NCBI RefSeq assembly: GCF_018131075.1
Contig: NZ_JAFCLS010000006.1
Coordinates: forward strand, 1-64,000
DNA length: 64,000 bases
Reading direction: 5' to 3'
From: Bradyrhizobium sp. JYMT SZCCT0428
Lineage (GTDB): Bacteria; Pseudomonadota; Alphaproteobacteria; Rhizobiales; Xanthobacteraceae
The translations under genes and the position numbers were made by a program. Of this stretch, positions 8,634 through 18,093 are shown in pieces; position 1 is the first letter of the stretch, and each line of letters starts with the position of its first letter. The notes under the pieces were generated by a model, which saw only the letters and a list, made by a program, of their open reading frames with translations, was not told the DNA's origin and searched no databases.

Positions 8634-10280
8634 CTACGCCGGCCCTGACGGCACGTCGGAGAACCGCGTCAGCCACGCCACCGGGCCGATGCTGGCGGCG
8701 ACGATCAGCAGCGCCGCGAGCGCGCCATCCTCAAAACTGCCCCGGCTGGCGAACTGGTAGATCGAGGTCGCCAGCGTATCGACGTTGAGCGGACGCAGCA
8801 GCAGCGTCGCCGGCAATTCCTTCAGACAGTCCACGAACACAATGATGACGGCGCCCAGCATCGCCGGCCGGAGCAGCGGCAGATGGATCAGCCGCATCGT
8901 GGTTGCCTGCCTTGCGCCGGCGGCGCGCGCGCTGTCGTCGTAGTCGTGCGGGATTCGCTCGAAGCCCGCCTTGATCAGTCCGGTCGGCACCGCCAGGAAG
9001 CGGATCACATAGGCGATCACGACGGCAGCGCCCGAGCCGACCAGGATCAGCCCCGGCAATGAACCTCCGAGCCATCCACCGAGCGCGCTCAGGCCATTGT
9101 CGATCGCGAGCACCGGGGTCAGCAAGCCCAGCGCGAGAACCAGCCCGGGCAGGGCGTAGCCGGTTTGCGATATGTTCATCGCAATGAGGCGCACCGGATC
9201 CGGGCGCCAGCGCCAGGCCAGGATGGTGGCAAAGCCGAGCCCGAGCGCGATCAGTGTCGCCAGCGTCGCGAACGCCACCGAATTGAAGGCATCGCGTCCC
9301 AGCGTCATGTCGAAATTGGTCAAGAGCCCGCGCTTGAAACTCTGCTGCAGCAGAAACAGCACCGGCACGATGAAGCCGAGCAGTACCGGCGTGAGGCAGG
9401 CAGCAAACGTCCACCAGCCCCGGCTGCCGTGCAATCGCGTGCGCGGCGTCAGCCGCGGGCTCTCGGCGGAAAACCCGGTCGCGACGTTGCGGCGGCCATA
9501 ACGTTCGATCGCGATCAGGCCAGCGACGATTGCCAGCATGAAGCAGGACAATTGCGCCGCGCCGGCGAGGCTGCCGCGGTTGAGCCAGGTCGTGAAGATC
9601 GACACGGTGAGCGTGCGGACGCCGAGATATTCGCTGGCGCCGATGTCGTTCAGCGTTTCCAGCGCCACCAGCGCCACGCCGACCGCCAGCGCCGGCCGTG
9701 CCATCGGCAGCGAGACGCGGAAGAATATCTGCAGGCGGCTGGCGCCGAGGGTTCGCGCGGCCTCGGCGAATTCGGCGCTCTGGAACTGAAACATCGTTCG
9801 CGCCGAAAGATAGACGTAAGGGTAGAGCACGAGGCCGATGACGATGATCGCGCCCGGCATCGAACGCAGATTGGGCAGGGCGGCCACCGTGTCGCGCAGC
9901 GGAAACCAGATTGCCAGTGTGCGGTGAACGAGGCCGAGCGGCTCGAACAGGTCGGCATAGACGTAGGCGGCGATATAGGTCGGAATCGCCAGCGGCAACG
10001 GCATCAGCCACAACAACAGCGCGCGGCCGGGAAAATCATGCAGCGTGATCATCCACGCCGTGCCGGCGCCGATCACAAGCGCCAGCGCGCCGACGCCGAA
10101 CAGCAACAGCGCGGTGTCGAGCATCGCCCGCGGCAACACATAGGCGATCAGATCCCGCCACAGATCGGGCGCGGGATTCATCGCCAGCGCGATGACCGCG
10201 ATCACGGGCGCGGCGACCATGATCGCGGTCATGACAGCGATTGCCGCCGAGATCCGTCCGGCGTGCGCGGAAGGGTTCAC
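8634..10280 (-). CDS. ferric iron ABC transporter, fused permease
   Basis: A 548-residue inner-membrane protein with about twelve hydrophobic segments in two homologous halves. Each half carries an EAA-type loop: EFAEAARTLGASRLQIFFRV in the first and DYDDSARAAGARQATTMRLI in the second. This is the FbpB/AfuB/SfuB layout for ferric iron uptake from a periplasmic binding protein. The start is GTG 10280. The binding protein gene lies upstream on the same strand, separated by about 200 bases that hold a palindromic repeat. No ATPase gene is present nearby, so the energising subunit must be encoded elsewhere. Confidence 0.88.
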   Translation of the reverse strand: MNPSAHAGRISAAIAVMTAIMVAAPVIAVIALAMNPAPDLWRDLIAYVLPRAMLDTALLLFGVGALALVIGAGTAWMITLHDFPGRALLLWLMPLPLAIPTYIAAYVYADLFEPLGLVHRTLAIWFPLRDTVAALPNLRSMPGAIIVIGLVLYPYVYLSARTMFQFQSAEFAEAARTLGASRLQIFFRVSLPMARPALAVGVALVALETLNDIGASEYLGVRTLTVSIFTTWLNRGSLAGAAQLSCFMLAIVAGLIAIERYGRRNVATGFSAESPRLTPRTRLHGSRGWWTFAACLTPVLLGFIVPVLFLLQQSFKRGLLTNFDMTLGRDAFNSVAFATLATLIALGLGFATILAWRWRPDPVRLIAMNISQTGYALPGLVLALGLLTPVLAIDNGLSALGGWLGGSLPGLILVGSGAAVVIAYVIRFLAVPTGLIKAGFERIPHDYDDSARAAGARQATTMRLIHLPLLRPAMLGAVIIVFVDCLKELPATLLLRPLNVDTLATSIYQFASRGSFEDGALAALLIVAASIGPVAWLTRFSDVPSGPA

Positions 10281-10332
10281 GGGAGGTCACATGTGAATGG
10301 GGGAGACCAATGAATCGGCTGGTGGAGGTGGA

Positions 10333-10436
10333 CTCCCTCCCCCCTTGCGGGGGAGGGCAGGGGAGAGGGGTAGCCGCGGGGTCGATGGTCGTGGCTTACC
10401 CCTCTCCCTAACCCTCCCCCGCAAGGGGGGAGGGGA
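10333..10436. repeat. palindromic repeat, family C, inside the iron transporter unit
   Basis: Two arms (CCCTCCCCCCTTGCGG... and its near complement ending ...CCGCAAGGGGGGAGG) form a long hairpin between the binding-protein and permease genes. A copy of the same end type begins near 63938. Such a hairpin may lower permease expression relative to the binding protein; that is inference. Confidence 0.65.
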
Positions 10437-10483
10437 CGCAATTGCGGTCGCCGCGCGATCACGATCCTATCGCTTCGCGAACA

Positions 10484-11512
10484 TCAATTATCAAAGCCGA
10501 CCTTGTCTACCAGCGTCGCGGCCGCCTTGCGGTTGGCGGCGACCTTGGCGATCGGCAGGGTATCGGCGTTGAGCTTGCCATAGCCCGCAATCGTCGGGTT
10601 GATGGCGACGCCGGCGCGCACCGGGTATTCGTAGTTCTGGTCGGCATACATCTGCTGCGCTTTTTCACCGGCCAGCCATTCGATCAGCTTGACGGCATTG
10701 GCCTTGTTCGGCGCGTGCTTGGCCAGCAGCACGCCGGACAGATTGACGTGGGTGCCGCCGTCCGCAAACGTCGGCAGGATCACCTTGGTGGCTTCCGCCC
10801 ACGGCTTCTTTTCGGGATCGTTGTTCATCATCAGCGCCCAGTAATAGGTGTTGCCGATGCCGATGTCGCACTTGCCGGCGGCAACGTCGCGCGCGGCCTC
10901 GCGATCTCCGCCCGAGGGTTTTTGCGCCAGATTGGCCTTGATGCCGCGCAGCCATTCTTCGGCTTTGGCCTCGCCGTACTTCGCGGTGTAGGCCGCGAAC
11001 AGTCCGTTGTTGTAGATGTGCTGGCCGGAGCGGATGCAGATCTTGCCCTTCCACTTGGGATCGGCGAGCTCTTCATAGGTGATGGCGTCCTGCTTGACGC
11101 GATCCTTCGAGGCGTAGATCACGCGCGCGCGCATCGAGATGCCGGCCCAGTGCCCGTCGGGGTCGCGGTATTGCGCCGGCACGACCTTGTCGAGCGCCTC
11201 CGACTTGATCGGCTGGGTCACGTCGGCCTTCACGGCCTCGTCCATGCGGCCGATATCGACCGTCAGCAGCACGTCGGCCGGGCTGTTGGCGCCCTCGGCC
11301 TTCATGCGCTGCTCGAGCCCTGAACTCGCCGAGACGACGTTGACCTTGACGCCGGTATCCTTGGTAAAGGCATCGAACAGCGGCTGGATCAGCTTGGTTT
11401 CGCGATAGGTATAGACGTTGACTTCGCCGTTATCGGCGGAAGCCGTGGTGATGGCGGTCGAGGCCAAACCAAGCAACGCCGCTGATGCGGCGAAGACGCG
11501 AAATTTAATCAT
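10484..11512 (-). CDS. ferric iron ABC transporter, periplasmic binding protein
   Basis: A 342-residue protein with a Sec signal (VFAASAALLGLASTAITTASA) and a mature start VNVYTYRE typical of FbpA/FutA/AfuA proteins. The C-terminal tyrosine pair expected to bind Fe(III) is present in QMYADQNYEYPV, and KWKGKICIRSGQHIYN and GNTYYWALM fit the family. ATG 11512 has GGAGC seven to twelve bases upstream. It should capture ferric iron for the permease encoded downstream. Two Irr-box-like sequences lie 90-130 bases upstream, so iron-dependent control by Irr is likely. Confidence 0.9.
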   Translation of the reverse strand: MIKFRVFAASAALLGLASTAITTASADNGEVNVYTYRETKLIQPLFDAFTKDTGVKVNVVSASSGLEQRMKAEGANSPADVLLTVDIGRMDEAVKADVTQPIKSEALDKVVPAQYRDPDGHWAGISMRARVIYASKDRVKQDAITYEELADPKWKGKICIRSGQHIYNNGLFAAYTAKYGEAKAEEWLRGIKANLAQKPSGGDREAARDVAAGKCDIGIGNTYYWALMMNNDPEKKPWAEATKVILPTFADGGTHVNLSGVLLAKHAPNKANAVKLIEWLAGEKAQQMYADQNYEYPVRAGVAINPTIAGYGKLNADTLPIAKVAANRKAAATLVDKVGFDN

Positions 11513-11603
11513 GAGGGCTGCTCCGGCAGGCACGAGGATGATGCGGTTTCACTAGCCCAGCGGATAGCGCGCACGAAGCGCCGCGATGTCGCGACGGCAT
11601 TCT

Positions 11604-11643
11604 TTTAGAGCGATTCCAGATTGTAGTTTAGAAACATTCCAAA
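11604..11643. promoter_or_regulatory. two Irr/ICE-like operator boxes
   Basis: TTTAGAAACATTCCAAA at 11627-11643 differs at one base from the ICE consensus TTTAGAA-N3-TTCTAAA bound by the iron regulator Irr in Bradyrhizobium and relatives. A weaker copy, TTTAGAG-CGA-TTCCAGA, is at 11604-11620, 23 bases away. They lie between the divergent iron-binding protein and cyclic-nucleotide-domain genes and could act on both promoters. The match is read by eye. Confidence 0.65.
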
Positions 11644-11702
11644 ATATCTGTTCGACCTTGGCTCGCTCCGTGCCTAATCTCGGCCTTAGCGGAGGTGAGC
11701 CG

Positions 11703-12188
11703 ATGCGCGACATTCTCGAATATTGCATTGGCGGTACGAGGCGGAGCGTCGCCGCCGGCGCCGAAGTTCTTCACGAGGGTGCCCGCACCGGACATCTATA
11801 CGTGCTGATCGAGGGACGGCTCGAGGTCATCAAGGGCGACACCATCGTTGCCACCATTGCCGAGCCAGGCGCGGTGCTCGGCGAAATGTCGGTGCTGCTC
11901 GACACGCCGCATACCGCCACCGTGCGTGCGGCGCAGGATTCGGCGATCTACGAGATCGACGATGCCGCGTCCTTCCTGCGGCAGCAGCCGGTGGTATCGC
12001 TGATGATCGCGAGGATGCTGGCGCAGCGGCTCAACGTCGCCAACACCTATCTCGCCGATCTCAAGCGGCAATATGCCGGCCACGGCAACCACCTCGCGAT
12101 GGTCGGAGACGTCCTGCAGAGCATGATCAACCTTCCGCCGACACAGGTTTCACCAGGCTCGGATCGGCAATCTGATCCAAGGATATGA
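11703..12188 (+). CDS. cyclic-nucleotide-binding domain protein without DNA-binding domain
   Basis: A 161-residue protein made almost only of one cNMP-binding beta-barrel: EGARTGHLYVLIEGRLEVIKG, then PGAVLGEMSVLLDTPHTATVRA, the segment that holds the ligand in Crp. A helical tail follows, but there is no helix-turn-helix, so it is not a Crp/Fnr regulator by itself. ATG 11703 has GGAGG seven bases upstream. It is divergent from the iron-binding protein gene and shares its Irr-like boxes. Its last 62 bases overlap the convergent phosphoesterase gene. Its partner is unknown. Confidence 0.8.
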   Translation: MRDILEYCIGGTRRSVAAGAEVLHEGARTGHLYVLIEGRLEVIKGDTIVATIAEPGAVLGEMSVLLDTPHTATVRAAQDSAIYEIDDAASFLRQQPVVSLMIARMLAQRLNVANTYLADLKRQYAGHGNHLAMVGDVLQSMINLPPTQVSPGSDRQSDPRI

Positions 12189-12954
12189 GCCAGGGCGGCG
12201 CGGTTTGAATCGTTGCCGCCGGCCGCTGCAACGGCGCCTTGAGGTCGATCGATTGCGCGTGGTCCGCCGAAAGCCAGAACGCGGTCGCCTCGTCGAGATC
12301 GAGCACGATGTAGGTGGGCGGCCGGCCAGGCTGCAATCCGGTATTGAATACCCAGGTATCGCCGAGCCGGTCGAACCATGAGCCCTCGGAAATGAAGGGC
12401 GACTGGTGGACATGGCCCGAGATCACCATCGAGGGCTGGTGGCGCGCGATCCACTGCACGAGATCGACATCGCCGAAATACCGCTTGCCGCCCCAGCTGG
12501 TTGGCGAATTCGCAGGCGGCGCGTGATGCACCCAGATCCAGTGCGGCAGCCGCTCCACCGAGGCCTCCCGCAACTGCGTTTCGAGGCGCTGCTTGACCAA
12601 GGGACCGTCCCACCACGGACATACCGTGAAGAGCGTGTCGCCGATGGTCAGGCTGTCGCCGTCGCAGGCGATGCCGAGTTCGCGGACCTCGCCGATCCAG
12701 CGCGAGATTTTTTCGCCCTCGGCGCTATGGTCGTCGAGGTCATGATTGCCCGAGCAAACGATCACGCGGGTGATGCGTGAAAGCACAGAGAGGTACTTCT
12801 TCACGACGACGATCTGGGCGCGGAAATCGACCATCGAGCCGATATCGAGCGCATCGCCGGCAAAGATCACGAGATCGAACTGGGGTGCAGCGCTGAGCAG
12901 CCAGTCGAACTGCGGCAATGAATAATGCAGGTCCGCGACAACGAGACAGCGCAT
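12127..12954 (-). CDS. calcineurin-like metallophosphoesterase
   Basis: A 275-residue cytoplasmic enzyme with all metal motifs of the family in order: D-x-H in VADLHYS, GD-x-x-D in GDALD, GNHD, the HH of WVHHAPP, and GHVH. It should hydrolyse phosphomono- or diesters with a two-metal centre; the substrate cannot be read from sequence. ATG 12954 (MRCLVVADLHY) is chosen because the phosphoesterase fold begins there. The 3' end overlaps the convergent cNMP-domain gene by 62 bases, which makes antisense interference possible. Confidence 0.85.
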   Translation of the reverse strand: MRCLVVADLHYSLPQFDWLLSAAPQFDLVIFAGDALDIGSMVDFRAQIVVVKKYLSVLSRITRVIVCSGNHDLDDHSAEGEKISRWIGEVRELGIACDGDSLTIGDTLFTVCPWWDGPLVKQRLETQLREASVERLPHWIWVHHAPPANSPTSWGGKRYFGDVDLVQWIARHQPSMVISGHVHQSPFISEGSWFDRLGDTWVFNTGLQPGRPPTYIVLDLDEATAFWLSADHAQSIDLKAPLQRPAATIQTAPPWLISLDQIADPSLVKPVSAEG

Positions 12955-13082
12955 AATCGGCCAATCCAGTTGCCTGACAAATGGGCGATCCGGGTCCGGA
13001 TGCATTCAGGCAGCTGGATTCGAGCAAAAATTGTGCCGTGACGCAGCGATCCGGGAGCGGCAGATACCCGCAGTTCGCCTTC

Positions 13083-14039
13083 TCAGCGCGTGATGTCGAA
13101 GTTCACCGCGGCCGTGTTGCCGCCGCTGACGACAACGGCCACGCGTTCGCCGTCGGCCGGCCGATAGGCGCCTGACAGAATCGCCGAAAAGGCGGCGGCG
13201 CCGCCCGGCTCCGCCACGATGCGCAAGGCGCGCCACAGCGTCTGCTGCGCTTCGGCGATCGCGTCGTCGGTCACCAGCACGGTTCGCGGCGCGTATTTCT
13301 GCACGATCGGGAATACAATTTCACCGACGCGGCGCGGCGCCAGCGAATCCGCCGCCAGCCCGCCGGCCTCCGCATCGACGGGATGTCCGGCCTCCAACGC
13401 CCTGGTCAGCGTCGGCGACGCAAACGGCTCGACGCCGATCACCTTGATGCGGCCGGCGTACCAGGCCGCTATCCCTGCAACCAGTCCGCCGCCGCCAACT
13501 GCAACGAGGACCGTGTCGATGTTGGGAAGTTGTTGCTCGAGCTCCAGGCCGATCGTTCCCTGACCCATGATGGTTTCGTTCTGGTCGAATGCGTGAACCG
13601 GCAGCGCGCCGGTCTGCTTCGCCCATGCTTCGCTTCCGGCGAGCGCGTCCGCATAGCCATCGCCCTCGATGGTAAGATCGGCGCCGTATTCGCGGATGCG
13701 CGCGGTCTTGGCCGGGGAAGACACGCTGGGAACGAAAATCTTGGCCGGTATGCCGAGCCTCATCGCAGCATAGGCGACGGCAGCGCCGTGGTTGCCGCCC
13801 GACGCTGCGACGACGCCCGCTTTGGGGATCGCCCGGGTCAACAGATTGGTGAAGGCGCCACGGGCCTTGAACGCTCCCGAGTGCTGCAGCAATTCGAGCT
13901 TGAGGCAGATTGCGCCGACTGACAGCCCGAACTCGCGGCCATCGGTCTCGATCACGGGCGTGCGCCGGATATAGGGCCGGATGATCTTCTCGCACGCTGA
14001 GATGGCTTGCGGCGTTACGGCTTCACCAGGTCCATCCAT
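13083..14039 (-). CDS. threonine/serine dehydratase-like PLP enzyme
   Basis: A 318-residue fold-type II pyridoxal phosphate enzyme. The cofactor lysine is in SGAFKARGA, the substrate loop is ASGGNHGAAVAYA, and the phosphate-binding glycines are in VAVGGGGLVAG. It lacks the regulatory ACT domain of IlvA, so it resembles catabolic threonine dehydratase or serine/threo-hydroxyaspartate dehydratase and would release ammonia and a 2-oxoacid. It is followed at a short distance on the same strand by nothing related; the upstream sensor kinase ends 18 bases before it, so the two may be co-transcribed. Confidence 0.85.
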   Translation of the reverse strand: MDGPGEAVTPQAISACEKIIRPYIRRTPVIETDGREFGLSVGAICLKLELLQHSGAFKARGAFTNLLTRAIPKAGVVAASGGNHGAAVAYAAMRLGIPAKIFVPSVSSPAKTARIREYGADLTIEGDGYADALAGSEAWAKQTGALPVHAFDQNETIMGQGTIGLELEQQLPNIDTVLVAVGGGGLVAGIAAWYAGRIKVIGVEPFASPTLTRALEAGHPVDAEAGGLAADSLAPRRVGEIVFPIVQKYAPRTVLVTDDAIAEAQQTLWRALRIVAEPGGAAAFSAILSGAYRPADGERVAVVVSGGNTAAVNFDITR

Positions 14040-14057
14040 GGCAGTCTCCGGCCGCGC

Positions 14058-17000
14058 TTACGCCTTCGCGGTCGCGTGTGAGAACACCACCTCGATCAGC
14101 GTGCCCGAACGCGCGCCGGTCTTGATCTGGAATCGGGCGCGGTTGGCTTCGACCAGCGCCTTGGTCAGCGACAGGCTGACGCCGGCGCCGTCGGAGGCCT
14201 GATCGGACGGTGCCGGGGTGCGGAACGGCTCCAGGGCGGCGGCGACTTCATTGTCGTTGAGGCCGTGGCCGGTGTCGCGGACCCGCAGCATCACCTCGCC
14301 GAAATCGGACAACGCCGTGGAGACGATGACCTGGCCGCCGGCATTGGCGAGATGAATCGAATTGCCGATCAGGTTGAGCGTGATCTGGCGCAACGCGCGC
14401 GCGTCCGCAACCACCGGCGGCAGCGTGTGCGCCAGCGAGGTGCGGATGATGATACGTTCGCGGTTGGCCTGCGGCTGCATCACGGCGACGCAACTCTCGA
14501 CCAGTTCGTTGAGATTCTGGTTGGTGAACGACAGATCGAGCTTGCCGGTCTCGATCCTCGAGAGATCAAGCAGGTCGTTGATGATGGATATCACCCGCTC
14601 GCCGGAAGCGCGGATGTCCTTCATGTATTCGACATAGCGCTCATTGCCGAGTGCGCCGAAGCGCTCGCCGATCATCACTTCGGAGAAGCCGATGATGGCG
14701 TTGAGCGGCGTGCGCACCTCATGGCTGATGCGGGCCAGCACATCGGCCTTGGCGCTGGCGGCGCGCTCGGCCAGCCGGCGCGCTTCCCGCAATTCGTTTT
14801 CGCTCTGCTTGGCCTGCGACAGGTCGCGGAACACCGCGAAGAAATTCCGGCCGTCGGCCTTGGTCCGTCCCATGGTCATCGACAGCGGAATGAAGCCGCC
14901 CTTGCTTTCGCGCCCGAGCGTCTCGCGGCCGTGCTCGAGCAGGCTGGCGACACCTTCGGATTTGATGCTGGCGAGATAGTCGAACACCTCGTGCTGGCTT
15001 TCCGGCGCGAACAGATCCGCCAGATTGCGCTGCGCCAGGTCCTCGCCGTCATAGCCGAACAGCGCTTCGGCGCTGCGATTGACCGAGCTGATATTGCCCT
15101 CGGCGTCGAACATCACGATGCCTTCGGCCGTGGTGTCGAGGATGGCGCCGAGTTCTTCGGCATCGGCGTGGCCCGCCGGCAACGGTTCGGGGGCGAGTGG
15201 TTCAGCAACCGGCGGTTCGGCAACCGGCACAGCTTCCGCGATCGCAGCGGCGACGGCCGCCGCTTCGCCGCGCGCGCCCGAGAAGATCAAAGCGAGCGCG
15301 GAATCGCCGTCCCATGAAATCGTGTAGAGGCGCGCGTCGGTCGCCGCCGGTGGCGTCGATGCCGGCCCGTCCGAGTCTTGTTCCGAGCCTTGTTCCGCAG
15401 CTTGCGGCTGGCTCGCGGAGATCATCACCGGCGTGCCGGTGTCCGACGTCGAGGGCGCGTTGGAGACGCCGGGCTCGACATAGAGCGCGTCGAGGCCGCC
15501 GGCATCTTCCAGCGCATGCAGGCTCGGATAGCCCATCTGCGTGAGGAAGGCGGGATTGGCGTAAAGCAGCCGGTCGAGCCGGTAGATCAGAATGCCGACC
15601 GGCAGCAGGTCGAGCAGCGCCTTGTCGCGCCTGCTTTCGCCGCGCGCCGGCGGCTCGGAGGGGGTCAGCCATTCCGGCTGCACCGGAGCATCGCTCGCGG
15701 CTTCCTGTGAAGCTGCCGCATACGCGTCCGTCGATGCGGCGTTCTCGACCACGGTTTCATCGAGGCCGGTGACGGCTGGTGTCGTCTCGTTGCCGTTCTC
15801 GTTCTCGAGCCGCGCCGACAATTGCCGCGCGAGTTCGTTGAAGGCGCTGTTTTCAACCGGCGTCAGCGATGGCGGCTTGGCGTCGCCGGGGGGGCGGAAC
15901 GGCAGAACGTTCTTCGGCGTTTCCGCCTGCGCTTCTGCCAGAGTATCCTTTGGGGTATCCACGGCGGCATCCAGATCGGTTGGGTGTGAAATCTCGGAAG
16001 CAATCGGCTCGGGCAATTCCGTAACGGGAGGCGACGCGACGCTGGTCTCGATGACAAATTCCGCGGGCGGGTCTTCTGCCGCGGTCGGCTGCGCGGTCAC
16101 GTTCTCGCTGAAATTTTCTTGCGGGAACGCTTCTTGAGGCGCGTCCTCTGCGGACGGGTCCTGTGCGGGCAGCTCCGGGCCGACCGAATCCGACGCTGGG
16201 CCCGCCTGGACGATATCAGCCGAGCGCGGTTCCGGCGCGACCGGCGCGGGTGCTCCACCGAAGAATTCGTAGCGGCGCAAGGCCGCCAGCCGTGCCAGGC
16301 CGTCGAGATCGCGGCACACGCCGAAGCCGCGAAAACCGGCAAAATGCCGCGCGCGATCGAAGATCGGCAGTCCCGACAATTCGACCGGCAGCCGCTCGCC
16401 GCCATCGACCGGCCAGTTCAGCGTGATGCTGCTCCAGGTCTGGCGCGTGGCAAACGCCTTCATGACGCGGCCTTCGGGATCGAGCCCGAAGGCTTGCGCG
16501 ATCTCGCTCCACAACCGGCCGAAGCCGGCGGTGGTGTGCGGGCCGATCAGCCGGGTGAATTCATCGGCGCCGAGCGTGAAGCGGCCTTCCTGATCCATCT
16601 GCCACATGAAGCGCAACGGAAGCCGCCGCGCATGCGGCGACGGCTCTTCGAACCAGGACGGCGCCTTGACGGGTGCGGCGGCGATCGGCGCTTTCAGGTT
16701 TTCGGCTGATGATTCAGGCGCGGCGGCGCCGGCGAATGAGGGCGTGGCTTCGTCGGTGATTGCTTCGACGTCAGGCGATGGTTCAGGCGGCAACGCGGCG
16801 GATGGTTCGCTGCTGGACGGCGCCGCCGCGGCGACCGGCCCGGTTTCGGGTTCTTCTTCCGGCGCCTCTGCGAGCGCGTCAAACAGCGCCAAGGCGGCCG
16901 GCGCTTCGCCCATCGGGGCGGGCTGCGGCGGTTCGGGTGCGGGATCGTTCGCGACAACGCCCGCCACCGGCGGCTCGCGTGGTTCAGGCAATACTTCTTG

Positions 17001-17723
17001 CGGCTGCTCTTCTTGCCGCTGCTCTTCTTGCGGCTGCGCCGCCGCGACGGGCTCCGGCGCTGCGGCAGGCACGGCGTCCGGCACGATCAGCGCGACGAGG
17101 CCGATGTCGGCGCCGGCGCCAACCCGTTGCAGCACCATGCGGCCGATGTCGATCGCGGTTGCGACGGCGCCCTGCTTCAGCGCGTCCTGGCGCGCGTCGT
17201 CGAGACCGGCCTCGACCAGATTCTGAAAGCCGAGCAGGGGACGCGCCGCATCGCTGGTGCCAACCAGGATGCCGTCACGGGTAAAGGCCGCGACTGGCAT
17301 CGCGAGACCCTCGACCAGCCGCTGCAGCCGTTCCGTCAGGGGCGTGGCGCGGCCCGAGATGTTGCCGGCGGCAATCAAGATACCGTGGCTGCCATCGGGC
17401 AGATCGAGCCGCGAACAGCCGCAGGTCGCGAGCATGCCGGGCGTCGCGCCAAAACCTTGCAGCCGCTCCAGCCGGACCGCGCCGCCCGCAAGCAGGCGGC
17501 CGGCGAGCCGCGCGATCTGCCGCCGATGCGGATCGGCCGGTCCGAAAATTTTTCCCGCCAGCGCCGTGCTGTTGGCCGCGCCGAACAAGCGGGCGCCGAC
17601 CGGATTGGCCCACAGAACCCGCGTGCCGTCGCTCGACCACAGCCAGGCGGCCAGGGCGCTCGTCGCGTGCCCCGCCAGCCGCGGATCGCCGAGCGCTAGC
17701 ATCTGGAGTTCGGCATTATTCAT
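14058..17723 (-). CDS. large PAS sensor histidine kinase, PdhS/PleC/DivJ type
   Basis: A 1221-residue, apparently cytoplasmic kinase. A long N-terminal part has PAS-like pieces and Ala/Pro/Glu-rich low-complexity linkers (about residues 225-345 and 500-690). PAS domains follow near 700-760 (LLPVGILIYRLDRLLYANPAF) and 870-990 (ILDTTAEGIVMFDAEGNI), then the HisKA box ISHEVRTPLNAIIGFSEVM and a HATPase domain. The dimerisation helix (ERFGALGNERYVEYMKDI) is like PdhS, PleC and DivJ, which act on the cell-cycle regulator DivK in Alphaproteobacteria; that target is inferred. The ATP lid is unusual: DTGHGL and GAGVSLSLTKAL replace the usual DTGIGM and GTGLGL. No response regulator is adjacent. Confidence 0.82.
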   Translation of the reverse strand: MNNAELQMLALGDPRLAGHATSALAAWLWSSDGTRVLWANPVGARLFGAANSTALAGKIFGPADPHRRQIARLAGRLLAGGAVRLERLQGFGATPGMLATCGCSRLDLPDGSHGILIAAGNISGRATPLTERLQRLVEGLAMPVAAFTRDGILVGTSDAARPLLGFQNLVEAGLDDARQDALKQGAVATAIDIGRMVLQRVGAGADIGLVALIVPDAVPAAAPEPVAAAQPQEEQRQEEQPQEVLPEPREPPVAGVVANDPAPEPPQPAPMGEAPAALALFDALAEAPEEEPETGPVAAAAPSSSEPSAALPPEPSPDVEAITDEATPSFAGAAAPESSAENLKAPIAAAPVKAPSWFEEPSPHARRLPLRFMWQMDQEGRFTLGADEFTRLIGPHTTAGFGRLWSEIAQAFGLDPEGRVMKAFATRQTWSSITLNWPVDGGERLPVELSGLPIFDRARHFAGFRGFGVCRDLDGLARLAALRRYEFFGGAPAPVAPEPRSADIVQAGPASDSVGPELPAQDPSAEDAPQEAFPQENFSENVTAQPTAAEDPPAEFVIETSVASPPVTELPEPIASEISHPTDLDAAVDTPKDTLAEAQAETPKNVLPFRPPGDAKPPSLTPVENSAFNELARQLSARLENENGNETTPAVTGLDETVVENAASTDAYAAASQEAASDAPVQPEWLTPSEPPARGESRRDKALLDLLPVGILIYRLDRLLYANPAFLTQMGYPSLHALEDAGGLDALYVEPGVSNAPSTSDTGTPVMISASQPQAAEQGSEQDSDGPASTPPAATDARLYTISWDGDSALALIFSGARGEAAAVAAAIAEAVPVAEPPVAEPLAPEPLPAGHADAEELGAILDTTAEGIVMFDAEGNISSVNRSAEALFGYDGEDLAQRNLADLFAPESQHEVFDYLASIKSEGVASLLEHGRETLGRESKGGFIPLSMTMGRTKADGRNFFAVFRDLSQAKQSENELREARRLAERAASAKADVLARISHEVRTPLNAIIGFSEVMIGERFGALGNERYVEYMKDIRASGERVISIINDLLDLSRIETGKLDLSFTNQNLNELVESCVAVMQPQANRERIIIRTSLAHTLPPVVADARALRQITLNLIGNSIHLANAGGQVIVSTALSDFGEVMLRVRDTGHGLNDNEVAAALEPFRTPAPSDQASDGAGVSLSLTKALVEANRARFQIKTGARSGTLIEVVFSHATAKA

Positions 17724-18093
17724 CAGCGCGACATGACCGTGGATGTGAGCCTTCTGCTCGAAGATGATTTTTGCGAATCGGCGGCCAAACGCTGACTGCC
17801 CTTACAGGATCGCAAGTGGATCACCAGTATCGCAAGCGCGGCGCGGCAGGTCCACGGCCGGGCGGACCCAAGCGGTATTCTAAGCCGCGATAACCTTAAT
17901 CCGGCTGAACCGAACCGGCCTCTGCGGCGTTGAGCTTGTTGCAAAAGACCGCCGGAGGTTCACGATGTGAACCCGAGGGCCACAGCCCAAGGTGCACGAT
18001 GCGGAACTGCCGACACGGGCATCATGCCGGTGAGGTCTTTTAGCGATACCTGGACGCCTGCCAAGCAGCCCCCAACGCCACAGGAGTGGGACC
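17724..18093. other. 370-base region upstream of the first phasin
   Basis: No gene is visible. It must contain the divergent promoters of the kinase and the phasin. A perfect 17-base palindrome, GGTTCAC-GAT-GTGAACC at 17957-17973, could be an operator. The phasin ribosome site (CAGGAG) is at its right end. Confidence 0.5.
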
